Of a stretch of DNA of 64,000 nt, positions 27,599 through 35,962 are shown piece after piece. A program made the position numbers and the translations under genes. The stretch comes from an uncultured Granulosicoccaceae bacterium (GTDB taxonomy: Bacteria > Pseudomonadota > Gammaproteobacteria > Granulosicoccales > Granulosicoccaceae). The notes below the pieces were generated by a model, which was not told the origin of the DNA, did no database searches, and worked only from the letters and a program-made list of their open reading frames with translations. The stretch is taken from NCBI GenBank assembly GCA_938005265.1, contig CALLOA010000044.1, positions 53,145 through 117,144 on the forward strand. The letters are read 5' to 3'. How positions within the stretch are numbered: the first letter of the stretch is position 1; every line of letters starts with the position of its first letter.

Positions 27599-27630
27599 AA
27601 TCCTTGGGGTTTTCCCCAAGGATTTTCTTT
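27599..27630 (+). terminator. Strong Rho-independent terminator/attenuator
   Basis: AATCCTTGGGG pairs perfectly with CCCCAAGGATT around TTTT, followed by TTCTTTT. It lies 15 bp after dctP and before dctQ. Confidence 0.88.
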
Positions 27631-27819
27631 TCCGCTTATCGTTGTACCACGTTTTAAAATAATTCCTGTAAAATCAAAGAACCGGTGAGGCTGTTGGTTA
27701 TCACCGTGGCCTTCTGTGGCCTGATCCATCCTTTAAACGCATATAAATCATTTGCCCGTGCATGCCCGCATCCCCCATGTTTCAACAGGATTCGGGTGTT
27801 TTTGAATTTGGGAGACTAA

Positions 27820-28350
27820 ATGAGCAGCACTTCATCAGATTTGCCAGCGCCGCTGAAATGGCTGGATACCGTATATGATCTTCTGACACGGATCTGTTTT
27901 TTGATAGCCGGTATTGCGTTGGTTGCGATGACGGTGATGTTTGCCTGGCTGGTTTTCGGCCGCTACGTGTTGAATGATACTCCCACCTGGGTAGAGCAGG
28001 TTTCACACTTACTGCTGATGGTTATAGCCTTCTTAGGTGCAGCAGCGGGTGTTCGCCAGGATACCCATTTGTCTGTTGTGTTATTTCGAACATCGGTTCC
28101 TTCTGCCGTTAGAACGGTATTTGTGTTTATCACTGACATACTGATGGCAGGTTTTGGTGGTTTTATGTTCTGGTATGGTCTGGAACTAACCAAATTCAAA
28201 TGGAAAGCACTGATACCGTTAATTCAGTGGCCTGAAGGACTGCGCTCACTGCCACTGACAATTTGTGGTGCGCTAGTCTTTCTGTTTTCTATCGGCCATC
28301 TGATTCGCCTTTTTCTCGGGCGGGATGAGCGCCGGGATAGCATCGAATAA
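27820..28350 (+). CDS. dctQ: TRAP transporter small permease
   Basis: A 176-residue membrane protein with four hydrophobic segments (about residues 25-50, 60-80, 98-118 and 142-162). The DctQ signature region FAWLVFGRYVLNDTPTWVEQVSHLLLM and GAAAGVRQDTHLSV are present. It pairs with the large permease encoded 10 bp downstream. The start ATG at 27820 follows GGGAGAC. Confidence 0.88.
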   Translation: MSSTSSDLPAPLKWLDTVYDLLTRICFLIAGIALVAMTVMFAWLVFGRYVLNDTPTWVEQVSHLLLMVIAFLGAAAGVRQDTHLSVVLFRTSVPSAVRTVFVFITDILMAGFGGFMFWYGLELTKFKWKALIPLIQWPEGLRSLPLTICGALVFLFSIGHLIRLFLGRDERRDSIE

Positions 28351-28360
28351 GAGGCTTTCA

Positions 28361-29641
28361 ATGGGACTTCTGCTATTACTGGGTGTTTTCGCGCTTTGCG
28401 TTGTCATCGGATTGCCAGTTGCTTTTGCGCTAGGTATTTCAGCGCTCGTTGCCTTCTGGCATGAAGGATTGCCGCTACTTATCGTATTCCAGCGTATTGT
28501 GGCAGGAATCAATGTCTATTCACTGATGGCAATACCGTTTTTCATCTTTGCCGGTGAGTTGATGTTTCATGGAGGCATAGCGATTCGTCTGGTTCGTTTT
28601 GCCCAGAATGCTGTAGGTGCCGTGCGTGGTGGCCTCGGCATAGTGAATGTATTCTCTTCGATGCTTTTCGGTGGTATCTCGGGATCTGCCATAGCAGATA
28701 TATCGGCGCTGGGATCTATCCTTGTTCCTGTGATGAAAGACAAAGGGTATGACGCTGACTACGCGGTCAACGTTACGGTAACATCGTCTATCGCCGGAAT
28801 CATCATTCCACCCAGCCACAATATGATCATCTATGCGCTGGCAACCGGTGGTGCTGTATCGATATCGAAACTCTTTCTTGCCGGAGTGATTCCGGGGATT
28901 TTGATGTGTATTTGCCTGGCAGTCGCGGCTTATATTATTGCTGTAAAACGCGGATACGGCGCTGAGAAATTTCCTGGCTGGACTGTGCTACTGCTGAGTT
29001 TTTTCAGCGCCATACCCGGTCTTTTAACGGCAATAATAATTGTCGGGGGAGTTTTGTCTGGCGTATTCACCGCTACCGAATCTGGCGCATTCGGCGCCTT
29101 GTACGCGTTTGTTGTGACCTTCGTGGTTTATCGAAGTATCACCTGGGAGAATTTCAAGCTGGCGGTTACTGGAGCCGTACGCACAACTTCCATGGTCATG
29201 ATACTGATCGCTTGTGCTGGCGCCTTTGCCTATATGCTTACGTTTTTTCGGGTGCCCACGCTGACCATTGAACTTTTGACCGGTCTTACCGACAACCCAA
29301 TCCTTATTTTGTTAATGATCAATGCCGTATTGCTGATACTTGGCATGATCATGGACATGGCTGCGCTGATATTAATCTGTACTCCGATATTCCTGCCCAT
29401 TATGAACAGTCTGGGTATAGACCCGTTGCAGTTCGGTATGATTTTATTGGTAAACCTTGGGCTGGGTCTGTGCACACCACCGGTTGGATCCTGCCTTTTT
29501 GTAGGTTGCGCTGTTGGTAAACTACCTATAGAGAGTGCCGTACGAACGATATGGCCATTTTATCTGGCTATATTTGTGGCGTTGATGTTAATTACCTTCG
29601 TGCCGGCAATATCTCTGACATTACCCGGGCTGGTTGGATAG
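28361..29641 (+). CDS. dctM: TRAP transporter large permease
   Basis: The 426-residue DctM channel subunit, with about twelve hydrophobic segments. The start is set at ATG 28361 (MGLLLLLGVFALCVV), preceded by GAGG; the track start 28325 would overlap dctQ and adds twelve non-family residues. Typical features are ALVAFWHEGLPLLIVFQRIVAG near residue 27, FGGISGSAIADISALGSI near residue 103 and GLGLCTPPVGSCLFVGCAV near residue 370. It is driven by a Na+ gradient in characterised members. Confidence 0.9.
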   Translation: MGLLLLLGVFALCVVIGLPVAFALGISALVAFWHEGLPLLIVFQRIVAGINVYSLMAIPFFIFAGELMFHGGIAIRLVRFAQNAVGAVRGGLGIVNVFSSMLFGGISGSAIADISALGSILVPVMKDKGYDADYAVNVTVTSSIAGIIIPPSHNMIIYALATGGAVSISKLFLAGVIPGILMCICLAVAAYIIAVKRGYGAEKFPGWTVLLLSFFSAIPGLLTAIIIVGGVLSGVFTATESGAFGALYAFVVTFVVYRSITWENFKLAVTGAVRTTSMVMILIACAGAFAYMLTFFRVPTLTIELLTGLTDNPILILLMINAVLLILGMIMDMAALILICTPIFLPIMNSLGIDPLQFGMILLVNLGLGLCTPPVGSCLFVGCAVGKLPIESAVRTIWPFYLAIFVALMLITFVPAISLTLPGLVG

Positions 29642-29658
29642 GCAGGCAGGGCAGTTGA

Positions 29659-30864
29659 TCAGACAACGCCCATTTGCTCTAACTCCAGATAGTCGTCTTC
29701 TTCAATATCCAGCCACTCTTGCAGTACAGATCGGGTATCTGCACCCATGCCTTTTCCCAGATGATTTATTTCACCTGGCGTATCGGAAAGTTTAGGAACC
29801 ACGCCTTGCGTTTTCACAGATCCGATTCGCGGATCCTCAACTGTTGTCAAAGTATCGCGCACGGCAAATTGTTCTTCCGAGAATATATCGGCAATACTGG
29901 ATACAGGGCCACAGGGAACATCGCCATCAGCACATCGCTGAATTAAATCCTCACGAGCTAAACTGCTGGTAAATACTGTCACTACTTTGTTTACAGCATC
30001 TCTGTCTGCAAGCCGGGATTGCTTGAGGCCCCATTTCTTCTCACTTGCCAAATCTGGTTGCTGCATAACCTCTGCCAAGCGACTGAACATCTTGTCATTC
30101 GTACAGGCTATGGCGACCCACTTGCCATCTGCAGTGGGGTAATGGCTGTGGGGGCAGCTACTGTCCGTTTCTGTTCCCATTCGTTCGCGAACCATACCGG
30201 TCTTATCGTAAACAACAGCAATTTCATCCAGAAATCGAAAAATGCCATCATGCAGTGCAACATCAATAATCTGCCCCTTGCCGGTTTGATCTCGAGAACG
30301 CAAAGCTAGCATTATTCCGTAGGCGCCATATAGGCCGCTAAGGTAATCTGCGAGAGTGGTTGAACCGGGTATCAGCGGTGCTGTTTCCTGAGTACCAGTC
30401 AAATAAGTCAGGCCTGCATAAGCTTGTGCAATTCTGGCAAAGCCGGGTAAGTCTTTCTTGGGGCCATCCTGCCCGTAGGCCGAGATCCTGAGCATGATCA
30501 AGCCGGGATTGATTTTTTGTAGTTGTTCAAAACCCAATCCCCATCGCTCCAAAGTACCGGGCCGGAAATTTTCAATAACAACATCCGCTTGTTTAACCAT
30601 CCTCCTGAAAAGTTCAGCGCCTTGCTGTTGCTTTAAATCCAGCGTGATGCATTTTTTATTGCGCGCTTCATTAATCCAGAACCAGCTGTCACCGGTTTCG
30701 CTGCTGGTGCCCAGATTACGCAGCGAATCGCCGACTCCCGGTTTTTCGATTTTAATGACCTCAGCGCCGAATTCTGCCATCGAAGCCGCTGCGAATGGTG
30801 CTGCGACAAAGGTGGCGATATCCAGTACTTTGATTCCTGCAAGTGGTTTAGCGTTTTCGTTCAT
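29659..30864 (-). CDS. Class III (CaiB/BaiF) CoA-transferase
   Basis: A 401-residue family III CoA-transferase, which moves CoA from a donor such as succinyl-CoA to a carboxylic acid. Visible are GIKVLDIATFVAAPFAA at the N-terminus, IKIEKPGVGDSLR, NKKCITLDLKQQQG, and DVALHDGIFRFLDE with the likely catalytic Asp near residue 205. It shares four bases with the CoA lyase gene upstream, so the two act together. It converges with dctM. Confidence 0.87.
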   Translation of the reverse strand: MNENAKPLAGIKVLDIATFVAAPFAAASMAEFGAEVIKIEKPGVGDSLRNLGTSSETGDSWFWINEARNKKCITLDLKQQQGAELFRRMVKQADVVIENFRPGTLERWGLGFEQLQKINPGLIMLRISAYGQDGPKKDLPGFARIAQAYAGLTYLTGTQETAPLIPGSTTLADYLSGLYGAYGIMLALRSRDQTGKGQIIDVALHDGIFRFLDEIAVVYDKTGMVRERMGTETDSSCPHSHYPTADGKWVAIACTNDKMFSRLAEVMQQPDLASEKKWGLKQSRLADRDAVNKVVTVFTSSLAREDLIQRCADGDVPCGPVSSIADIFSEEQFAVRDTLTTVEDPRIGSVKTQGVVPKLSDTPGEINHLGKGMGADTRSVLQEWLDIEEDDYLELEQMGVV

Positions 30865-31760
30865 TCAGAGTTACCGCTTATTTTTAATGCAAGGGCCAGT
30901 ACTCTTCGAGCTTTTTCGACGATCGGGTAGTCTATGAAATGCCCGTCCAGCTGGATTGAGGCTGAGCCTTCACTTTCTGCTTCTTCAAAAGCTTGAATAA
31001 TTGCTGTGGCCTTTGATATTTGTTCTGGCGATGGCGAAAATGCCTGATTGCATGGGTCAATCTGTGGCGGGTAAATACACATTTTTCCTTGAAAACCGAG
31101 CTTGCGTGCACGGCTACAAGAGCGTTCAAATCCGGCTTCATCTTTTATATCAACCCATACTGAATCGATTGGTGGTTCCAGCCCCGCTGCGCGAGAAGCC
31201 ACCGCTATGGTGGTGCGAGCGTGTTCGAATTCAAACTCGTCATTCGACCAGTTCATATTTAAATCGATGGTGTAGTCTGCGGCGCCAAAGGCCAGTCGTT
31301 TGACTCGTGTTGCTGAGCTGCAAATTTCATGAATGTCGCGAAGTCCGCGTGCAGTTTCAATTATGGGTAACAGATCAATGCTGCCACAAGCCATTCCATT
31401 TTGCTTTTCCAGTTCGCCAATCATCCAGTCAGCTGCAAATAATTGCTGGCTGCTTTCAACCTTGGGAAGCATAATGCCATCGATTCCATGAGATACCATT
31501 TCATGGATGTCTGCAAAGCAGAATTCAGTGTCCATGGAATTTACACGAACGTAACCCAGGCTATGAGTTCCACTCTTACCGCGCTTATCGTGATTATTCT
31601 GTAAGGCCGCCAATACAGGCTTGCGTGAAACCTCTTTTTCACTAATGGCAACCGCATCTTCCAAATCAAGAATGACGGCATCAGCGCCAAGCTTAAAAGC
31701 CTTCTCTACTTTTCTTGGATGGTTGCCAGGAGCAAACAATAATGTTCGTAGCGCGGGCAT
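30861..31760 (-). CDS. CitE-like CoA ester lyase
   Basis: A 299-residue HpcH/HpaI/CitE-family lyase that cleaves or forms C-C bonds of 3-hydroxyacyl-CoA thioesters, such as malyl-, citramalyl- or methylmalyl-CoA. Motifs are TLLFAPGNHPRKVEKAF, AVILDLEDAVA near residue 31, VRVNSMDTEF, PIIETARGL with the Mg-binding Glu near residue 135, and FGAADYTIDLN near residue 162. The CoA-transferase gene follows with a four-base overlap. The pair could activate and then split a hydroxy-dicarboxylic acid. Confidence 0.86.
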   Translation of the reverse strand: MPALRTLLFAPGNHPRKVEKAFKLGADAVILDLEDAVAISEKEVSRKPVLAALQNNHDKRGKSGTHSLGYVRVNSMDTEFCFADIHEMVSHGIDGIMLPKVESSQQLFAADWMIGELEKQNGMACGSIDLLPIIETARGLRDIHEICSSATRVKRLAFGAADYTIDLNMNWSNDEFEFEHARTTIAVASRAAGLEPPIDSVWVDIKDEAGFERSCSRARKLGFQGKMCIYPPQIDPCNQAFSPSPEQISKATAIIQAFEEAESEGSASIQLDGHFIDYPIVEKARRVLALALKISGNSE

Positions 31761-31987
31761 TTAGACCCCCCGGTAGCATTGATTGGGGATAGTTTAGCCC
31801 AGGTGAGTGCATTCATTGAATCGTGTTCTATTAGATAGCCAAAAGTAACAACGATGAGGAAAATTACCAGCTACCGTAATCAGCAGTCTGTTCTGATGTT
31901 GGTCGAGAAAACTATGTTATGCTCGCGTAGTAGATAGTTAGTGCAATATAGTTTGGTGAGCACCATCGGTTTGATAAAGGAGATATC

Positions 31988-32917
31988 TTGAAATACTTAT
32001 CCCGTTCATTTCTATTGGTTACTTTGTTGACCGTTGCTGCATGTAGTGGTGGCGATGGGTCATCTTCTGCCAGCAACGATAATTGCCCGGGTTTTGATAA
32101 TCCTGACCAGCTTGATACGGATGGAGATGGTGAGGGAGATGCCTGCGACATTGATGATGACGGCGATGGTTTTAACGATGTTGACGATCCTGCCCCGCTT
32201 GATAGTTCAATACCCGGAGACTTCTCAACGCCCGAAGCTATTCTCAACGATCCGGCAATACAGCGCGCGTTGACTGACTCTGAGGCAGCAGGTTTTCCGG
32301 TGGCTGCTGAAACAGCGTTGAATCCACCAGATCTCACAGGGTATTACAATCGTGATGATGGTGCCGGGAACTTTCCGGCCAATAGTTCCAGTTTTGATCA
32401 GGGTCGACGTTGGGCGGGGGCTGAAACGCGATTTGACCAGGAGGCCAACACTTCTTTTAGCAGGGCAAATGTGAGCTATACGGGTTTTCAACCGGTTTCT
32501 TTTTCACTGACTAGTGGCTCTTTCATAAGGGGCGATGATAATCGCTATACGACCTATTCCCGCGGTGCATCTACCTGTACGGAAGACGGCAGCGAGTACA
32601 CTATTTTTACCGTCACTATTTCCTCAGCAGAGCTAAACCCTGTGACCGGAGATATCGAAGGCTTTCGAAGTATCAGTACTACAGTTGATGTTGAAGGCGT
32701 GTTGACCGATTCCTGCGCCGATCGTTTGACCGGTGAGCGTGAGTTAGTTGATAGTTGGAGTGTTGCTGAAGTCGATTTGATTTCCAGAGTAGAACCTTCT
32801 GACTTAATCTACATGTGCGTTGATGAAGATATCGGATATGTACCCACTGAGACCTGGACTGATAGCGGTGGCATGGCTTGTAGCTGTACCACGGACTATA
32901 TGATTAGTTGTCAGTGA
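31988..32917 (+). CDS. Lipoprotein with calcium-binding type-3 repeats
   Basis: A 309-residue exported protein. The N-terminus is a lipoprotein signal peptide with lipobox TVAAC (Cys near residue 19), then a Ser/Gly-rich spacer. Residues about 38-66 contain two aspartate-rich loops of thrombospondin type-3 style (DTDGDGEGDACD, DIDDDGDGFNDVDDPAP), which bind calcium. The remaining 240 residues are not recognised; the C-terminus has paired cysteines (CVDEDIG, CSCTTDYMISC). AAAGGAGAT precedes the ATG as ribosome site. It is monocistronic. Confidence 0.75.
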   Translation: MKYLSRSFLLVTLLTVAACSGGDGSSSASNDNCPGFDNPDQLDTDGDGEGDACDIDDDGDGFNDVDDPAPLDSSIPGDFSTPEAILNDPAIQRALTDSEAAGFPVAAETALNPPDLTGYYNRDDGAGNFPANSSSFDQGRRWAGAETRFDQEANTSFSRANVSYTGFQPVSFSLTSGSFIRGDDNRYTTYSRGASTCTEDGSEYTIFTVTISSAELNPVTGDIEGFRSISTTVDVEGVLTDSCADRLTGERELVDSWSVAEVDLISRVEPSDLIYMCVDEDIGYVPTETWTDSGGMACSCTTDYMISCQ

Positions 32918-32935
32918 GGGTTTTATGCCTGTTAT

Positions 32936-32969
32936 TTTTTAAACAAGGACAGTTTTTAAACAAGGACAG
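32936..32969. repeat. Exact 17-bp tandem duplication
   Basis: TTTTTAAACAAGGACAG occurs twice in a row, just after the lipoprotein stop codon. Confidence 0.9.
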
Positions 32970-32970
32970 A

Positions 32971-32994
32971 AGTGAGCCCGAAGATGGACTCACT
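32971..32994. terminator. Hairpin between convergent genes
   Basis: AGTGAGCCC pairs with GGACTCACT around GAAGAT, with one mismatch, followed by TTGC. It lies between the lipoprotein gene and osmC. Confidence 0.45.
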
Positions 32995-33044
32995 TTGCTA
33001 CGGGATATAAAACGATTATCTGAAAAAAATTGCAGCCTGACTGG

Positions 33045-33503
33045 TTAGCTGACAGGCTGCCAGTTCTCTTCAATCGTTGTGCCCGCTTGCTTCAACATAA
33101 TCGAAAGAGGGCAGAATTTAGCAATTTCTTCAGCAACTTTTTTAATTTCTCCCTCAGATGCGCTTCCGTCGTATTTGATATTTAAACGTATTGCCTTGAA
33201 TGGCACATCAATTTTTTCGGCAAGAGTGACACCGCGACGATCAAAGTCGCATTCGGCATCTATCTCAAGGTGACCGATATTAATGCCTAGAGAATCTGCG
33301 CATTTATGTCCGATCACATTGGTACAACCGATAAGCGCTGCTACCAGTGTTTCTGTGGGCGTAGGTCCTAAATTCGTGCCACCACGTTCGGAAGGTTCAT
33401 CAATGGTGAAGCCCACGTCGCGTACTTTTATATCCGTTTGCGAGTGGCTGGGGCTGTTGGAGCCGATCTTCATGGTGATGGTTGTTTTTTGCCTGATAGC
33501 CAT
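33045..33503 (-). CDS. OsmC family protein
   Basis: A 152-residue OsmC/Ohr-type protein. The two redox cysteines of the family are in place: LIGCTNVIGHKCADSLG (about residues 58-74) and FCPLSIMLKQAGT (about residue 130). Members reduce organic hydroperoxides in the cytoplasm; some act only on small thiol substrates. The start ATG at 33503 has no strong ribosome site. No regulator is adjacent. Confidence 0.85.
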   Translation of the reverse strand: MAIRQKTTITMKIGSNSPSHSQTDIKVRDVGFTIDEPSERGGTNLGPTPTETLVAALIGCTNVIGHKCADSLGINIGHLEIDAECDFDRRGVTLAEKIDVPFKAIRLNIKYDGSASEGEIKKVAEEIAKFCPLSIMLKQAGTTIEENWQPVS

Positions 33504-33676
33504 AGTTACTTTCTAAGGTATTGGGATTTGATTCTGAAGGTACATGTCGCGGGGAAATGTAGCTCAGCGCGTACATTGGGCGATTCATCCAGTATATTTA
33601 TAATACCAGACCGTGAAAACAGACCAAAGCCTTGTTGAATTGTTAAGGGACGGGATTGGCCGCGGGCGATCACCTC

Positions 33677-34879
33677 TTACCCTTTCAGGATAAGCGGTAC
33701 TGTACGTTCAAGAAACCAATAACACCCAACCAGACCCACTGCGATAGAAACTGGCCTGCTGATTCGTTGCTGGTACCAGCTTTTATTCCTGAACCAAAGC
33801 CCGATCAGCAACACACACAGAGCAAGAATAAAGAGTTGCCCCAGTTCAACACCAACATTAAAGGACAGTAGCGCAGCAATAAAATGTTGTGACTGCAAGC
33901 CTACCTCGGTCAACACGGATGCGAAGCCCATTCCGTGTAACAATCCAAATAGAAACACTACGACGATTCTTAGTTTCTGTAGATTTTTTAGAAAAATATT
34001 TTCAACACAAACATATACAATCGATAGTGCGATAAGTGGCTCAACGATATAAGCAGGGAAACTTAAGTAACCCAGTATGGTTAATGCCAACGTTATTGAG
34101 TGGGCCAGCGTGAAGGTTGTGACTTGTATCAGCAAGGGCTTCCAGTAAGGAGACAACAAGAACAGCCCGATGATAAAAAGTATATGGTCCAGCCCTTTTG
34201 GAATAATGTGTTGAAAACCAATCACTACGTAATTTGAAACTGTAGCTACCAAACCAATTTCAGTTGCTACGCCGAGTTGTATGGTTTCGCTGCTTTGGCC
34301 GGCGGGCAGTAGCGCTGCATAGTCAAGCTTTTCAGAGCGAGATTCGGTTCTGACGATAACTTCTCCAAATTCCTCCGGCCATTGCCAGGTGAATCCTGTC
34401 TCGTCAGCTTCGAAAGCAAAGTCGATATGTATAAACGAGTTGCGGGCGAGATCCCTATCTTCTTCGGGAGTTGTTTCAACATTCCTGATGCTCACGTCAA
34501 CTTGTCTGCCGGTATTGCTCAGGATCGATAGGGAATCGACTAACTTTTTCTGAAAATCGAAGCTTGACTCTATTAGTTCATTCGGTGCAAGTGCTCGCAA
34601 TTGCTTGTAGAGTCCGCTTTTGGGTGAATCGTCGGTATCATCGTGATCTGTTCCAATTTCCGCGATAAGGCTTTCCAGATTCACTCTAATGCGTGCTTGT
34701 GCCTCATAGTTGGCCTGGCCTACAGGTTGTTGCAGAGAGATTTCTGCAATCGATGGCCTTAGCTCATGAGCCTGTAGTTTATTAGCGAAGGCCAGACTAA
34801 GCAGACTGATTAGAATGAGTAGCAGAAAATGGCAACAAGGCTTTTGCAGAAGCGAATGTTGGTGCAGAGACTGGTGCAT
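33677..34879 (-). CDS. HupE/UreJ-family membrane protein with periplasmic N-terminal domain
   Basis: About 400 residues from ATG 34879 (MHQSLHQHSLLQ), which gives a normal signal peptide ending near LQAHELRP; the longer track start 34981 overlaps the divergent gene. After the signal peptide comes a periplasmic region of about 170 residues, then a HupE/UreJ_2 domain with about seven membrane segments. Metal-type motifs are IPKGLDHILFIIGLFLLSP and TFTLAHSITLALTI, with GLLHGMGFASVL later. The family is linked to nickel or cobalt transport; the divergent DUF4198 gene supports a metal role. Confidence 0.82.
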   Translation of the reverse strand: MHQSLHQHSLLQKPCCHFLLLILISLLSLAFANKLQAHELRPSIAEISLQQPVGQANYEAQARIRVNLESLIAEIGTDHDDTDDSPKSGLYKQLRALAPNELIESSFDFQKKLVDSLSILSNTGRQVDVSIRNVETTPEEDRDLARNSFIHIDFAFEADETGFTWQWPEEFGEVIVRTESRSEKLDYAALLPAGQSSETIQLGVATEIGLVATVSNYVVIGFQHIIPKGLDHILFIIGLFLLSPYWKPLLIQVTTFTLAHSITLALTILGYLSFPAYIVEPLIALSIVYVCVENIFLKNLQKLRIVVVFLFGLLHGMGFASVLTEVGLQSQHFIAALLSFNVGVELGQLFILALCVLLIGLWFRNKSWYQQRISRPVSIAVGLVGCYWFLERTVPLILKG

Positions 34880-34964
34880 TTGCGGCGGCTTATGTTGACA
34901 TATTAGCTGTATCACGAATTTAGGCATTGAAACTGCGACCCGATACGGGCACGATAATAATCCT

Positions 34965-35822
34965 ATGAGGTTTGTAAACATTCAATATAAAAAAAGCCCG
35001 GTGTTAACACGCATGCCCGCTTATTTTTTGCTGCTTGTACTTCTGGCTTGCACATTTCGCGTTAGCAATCTGGCAGCACATGAATTCTGGATCGAGCCGG
35101 TTGATTTTACTGTGAACAATGGCAGGAAAATCATTGCAGGATTGAAGAATGGTGAGAATTTTAAAGGCAACAGTCTTCCTTTTCTGCCATCACAATTTGA
35201 ACAGTTTACCGTTACAGATACAAGCGGCTCAATCCCTGTTAAAGGCCGTGTTGGTGATATGCCGGCGGTTAGCATAATACCGCGAGAGTCCGGCTTTACC
35301 CTATTGGCTTTCGAATCCAAAGCCAAGACACTGCGTTACGAGAAATTCAGTAAATTCGAGTCATTTGCTACGAAGGAGGGGATTGAATGGGTACTGGAAG
35401 AGCACGAACAGCAAAACTTGCCTACCAATCATATCGCTGAGGTCTATTTCCGTTACGCAAAATCGCTACTCCTGGTTGCAGCCGGCGCTGATGTCGAGCA
35501 AGCTGACGAGTATCTTGGGATGCGTCTGGAGCTTGTGTTACTCGATAATCCTTACCAGACAAGTAATTCCGGGGAGTTGACCGTTCGCTTGATATTTGAC
35601 GGCGAGCCTTTGTCAAGCGCACAGATATCCATTTTTGAGCAAAATACAGGTTTGATAGATCGCTTGAGAACAGATGATCTCGGGCTTATAAACTGGAATT
35701 TCGACTCAGGGACCTATTTACTGAACGCGGTACATGCGGTCAGGCCCTCCAAAGAGTTGGTGACACAGACGGGAGCTGTTTGGCAAACCTTGTGGGCATC
35801 TACAACGTTCTTGGTTCCTTGA
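34965..35822 (+). CDS. DUF4198 family exported protein
   Basis: A 285-residue protein (269 from the alternative ATG at 35013) with a signal peptide ending at LAAHEF. The mature part AHEFWIEPVDFTV begins with a histidine at the new N-terminus, as is usual for DUF4198 proteins thought to serve nickel or cobalt uptake. Two Ig-like beta regions follow; LTVRLIFDGEPLSSAQISIFEQ near residue 205 is typical. It diverges from the HupE-type gene, so the two probably share a control region and a metal. Confidence 0.8.
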   Translation: MRFVNIQYKKSPVLTRMPAYFLLLVLLACTFRVSNLAAHEFWIEPVDFTVNNGRKIIAGLKNGENFKGNSLPFLPSQFEQFTVTDTSGSIPVKGRVGDMPAVSIIPRESGFTLLAFESKAKTLRYEKFSKFESFATKEGIEWVLEEHEQQNLPTNHIAEVYFRYAKSLLLVAAGADVEQADEYLGMRLELVLLDNPYQTSNSGELTVRLIFDGEPLSSAQISIFEQNTGLIDRLRTDDLGLINWNFDSGTYLLNAVHAVRPSKELVTQTGAVWQTLWASTTFLVP

Positions 35823-35841
35823 ATCTTTTTCAGGGTGGAAT

Positions 35842-35903
35842 CCCGCCTTCACGGAATGACGGCACAGACACACAAACAACTGGAACGTCATTCTCGCGAA
35901 GGC
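35842..35903. repeat. REP-like inverted repeat
   Basis: GCCTTCACGGAATGAC (35845-35860) and GTCATTCTCGCGAAGGC (35887-35903) are near-complementary arms, of the common bacterial extragenic palindrome type with GTCATTC...GAAGGC ends. It lies just after the DUF4198 gene. Confidence 0.65.
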
Positions 35904-35926
35904 AAGGGCCCGTCACCCCCCCATTT

Positions 35927-35953
35927 GGCGAAGGCGGCGAAGGCGGCGAAGGC
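35927..35953. repeat. Three 9-bp tandem copies
   Basis: GGCGAAGGC repeated three times exactly, next to the REP-like element and just before the end of the old yellow enzyme gene. Confidence 0.9.
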
Positions 35954-35962
35954 AAAACAATC

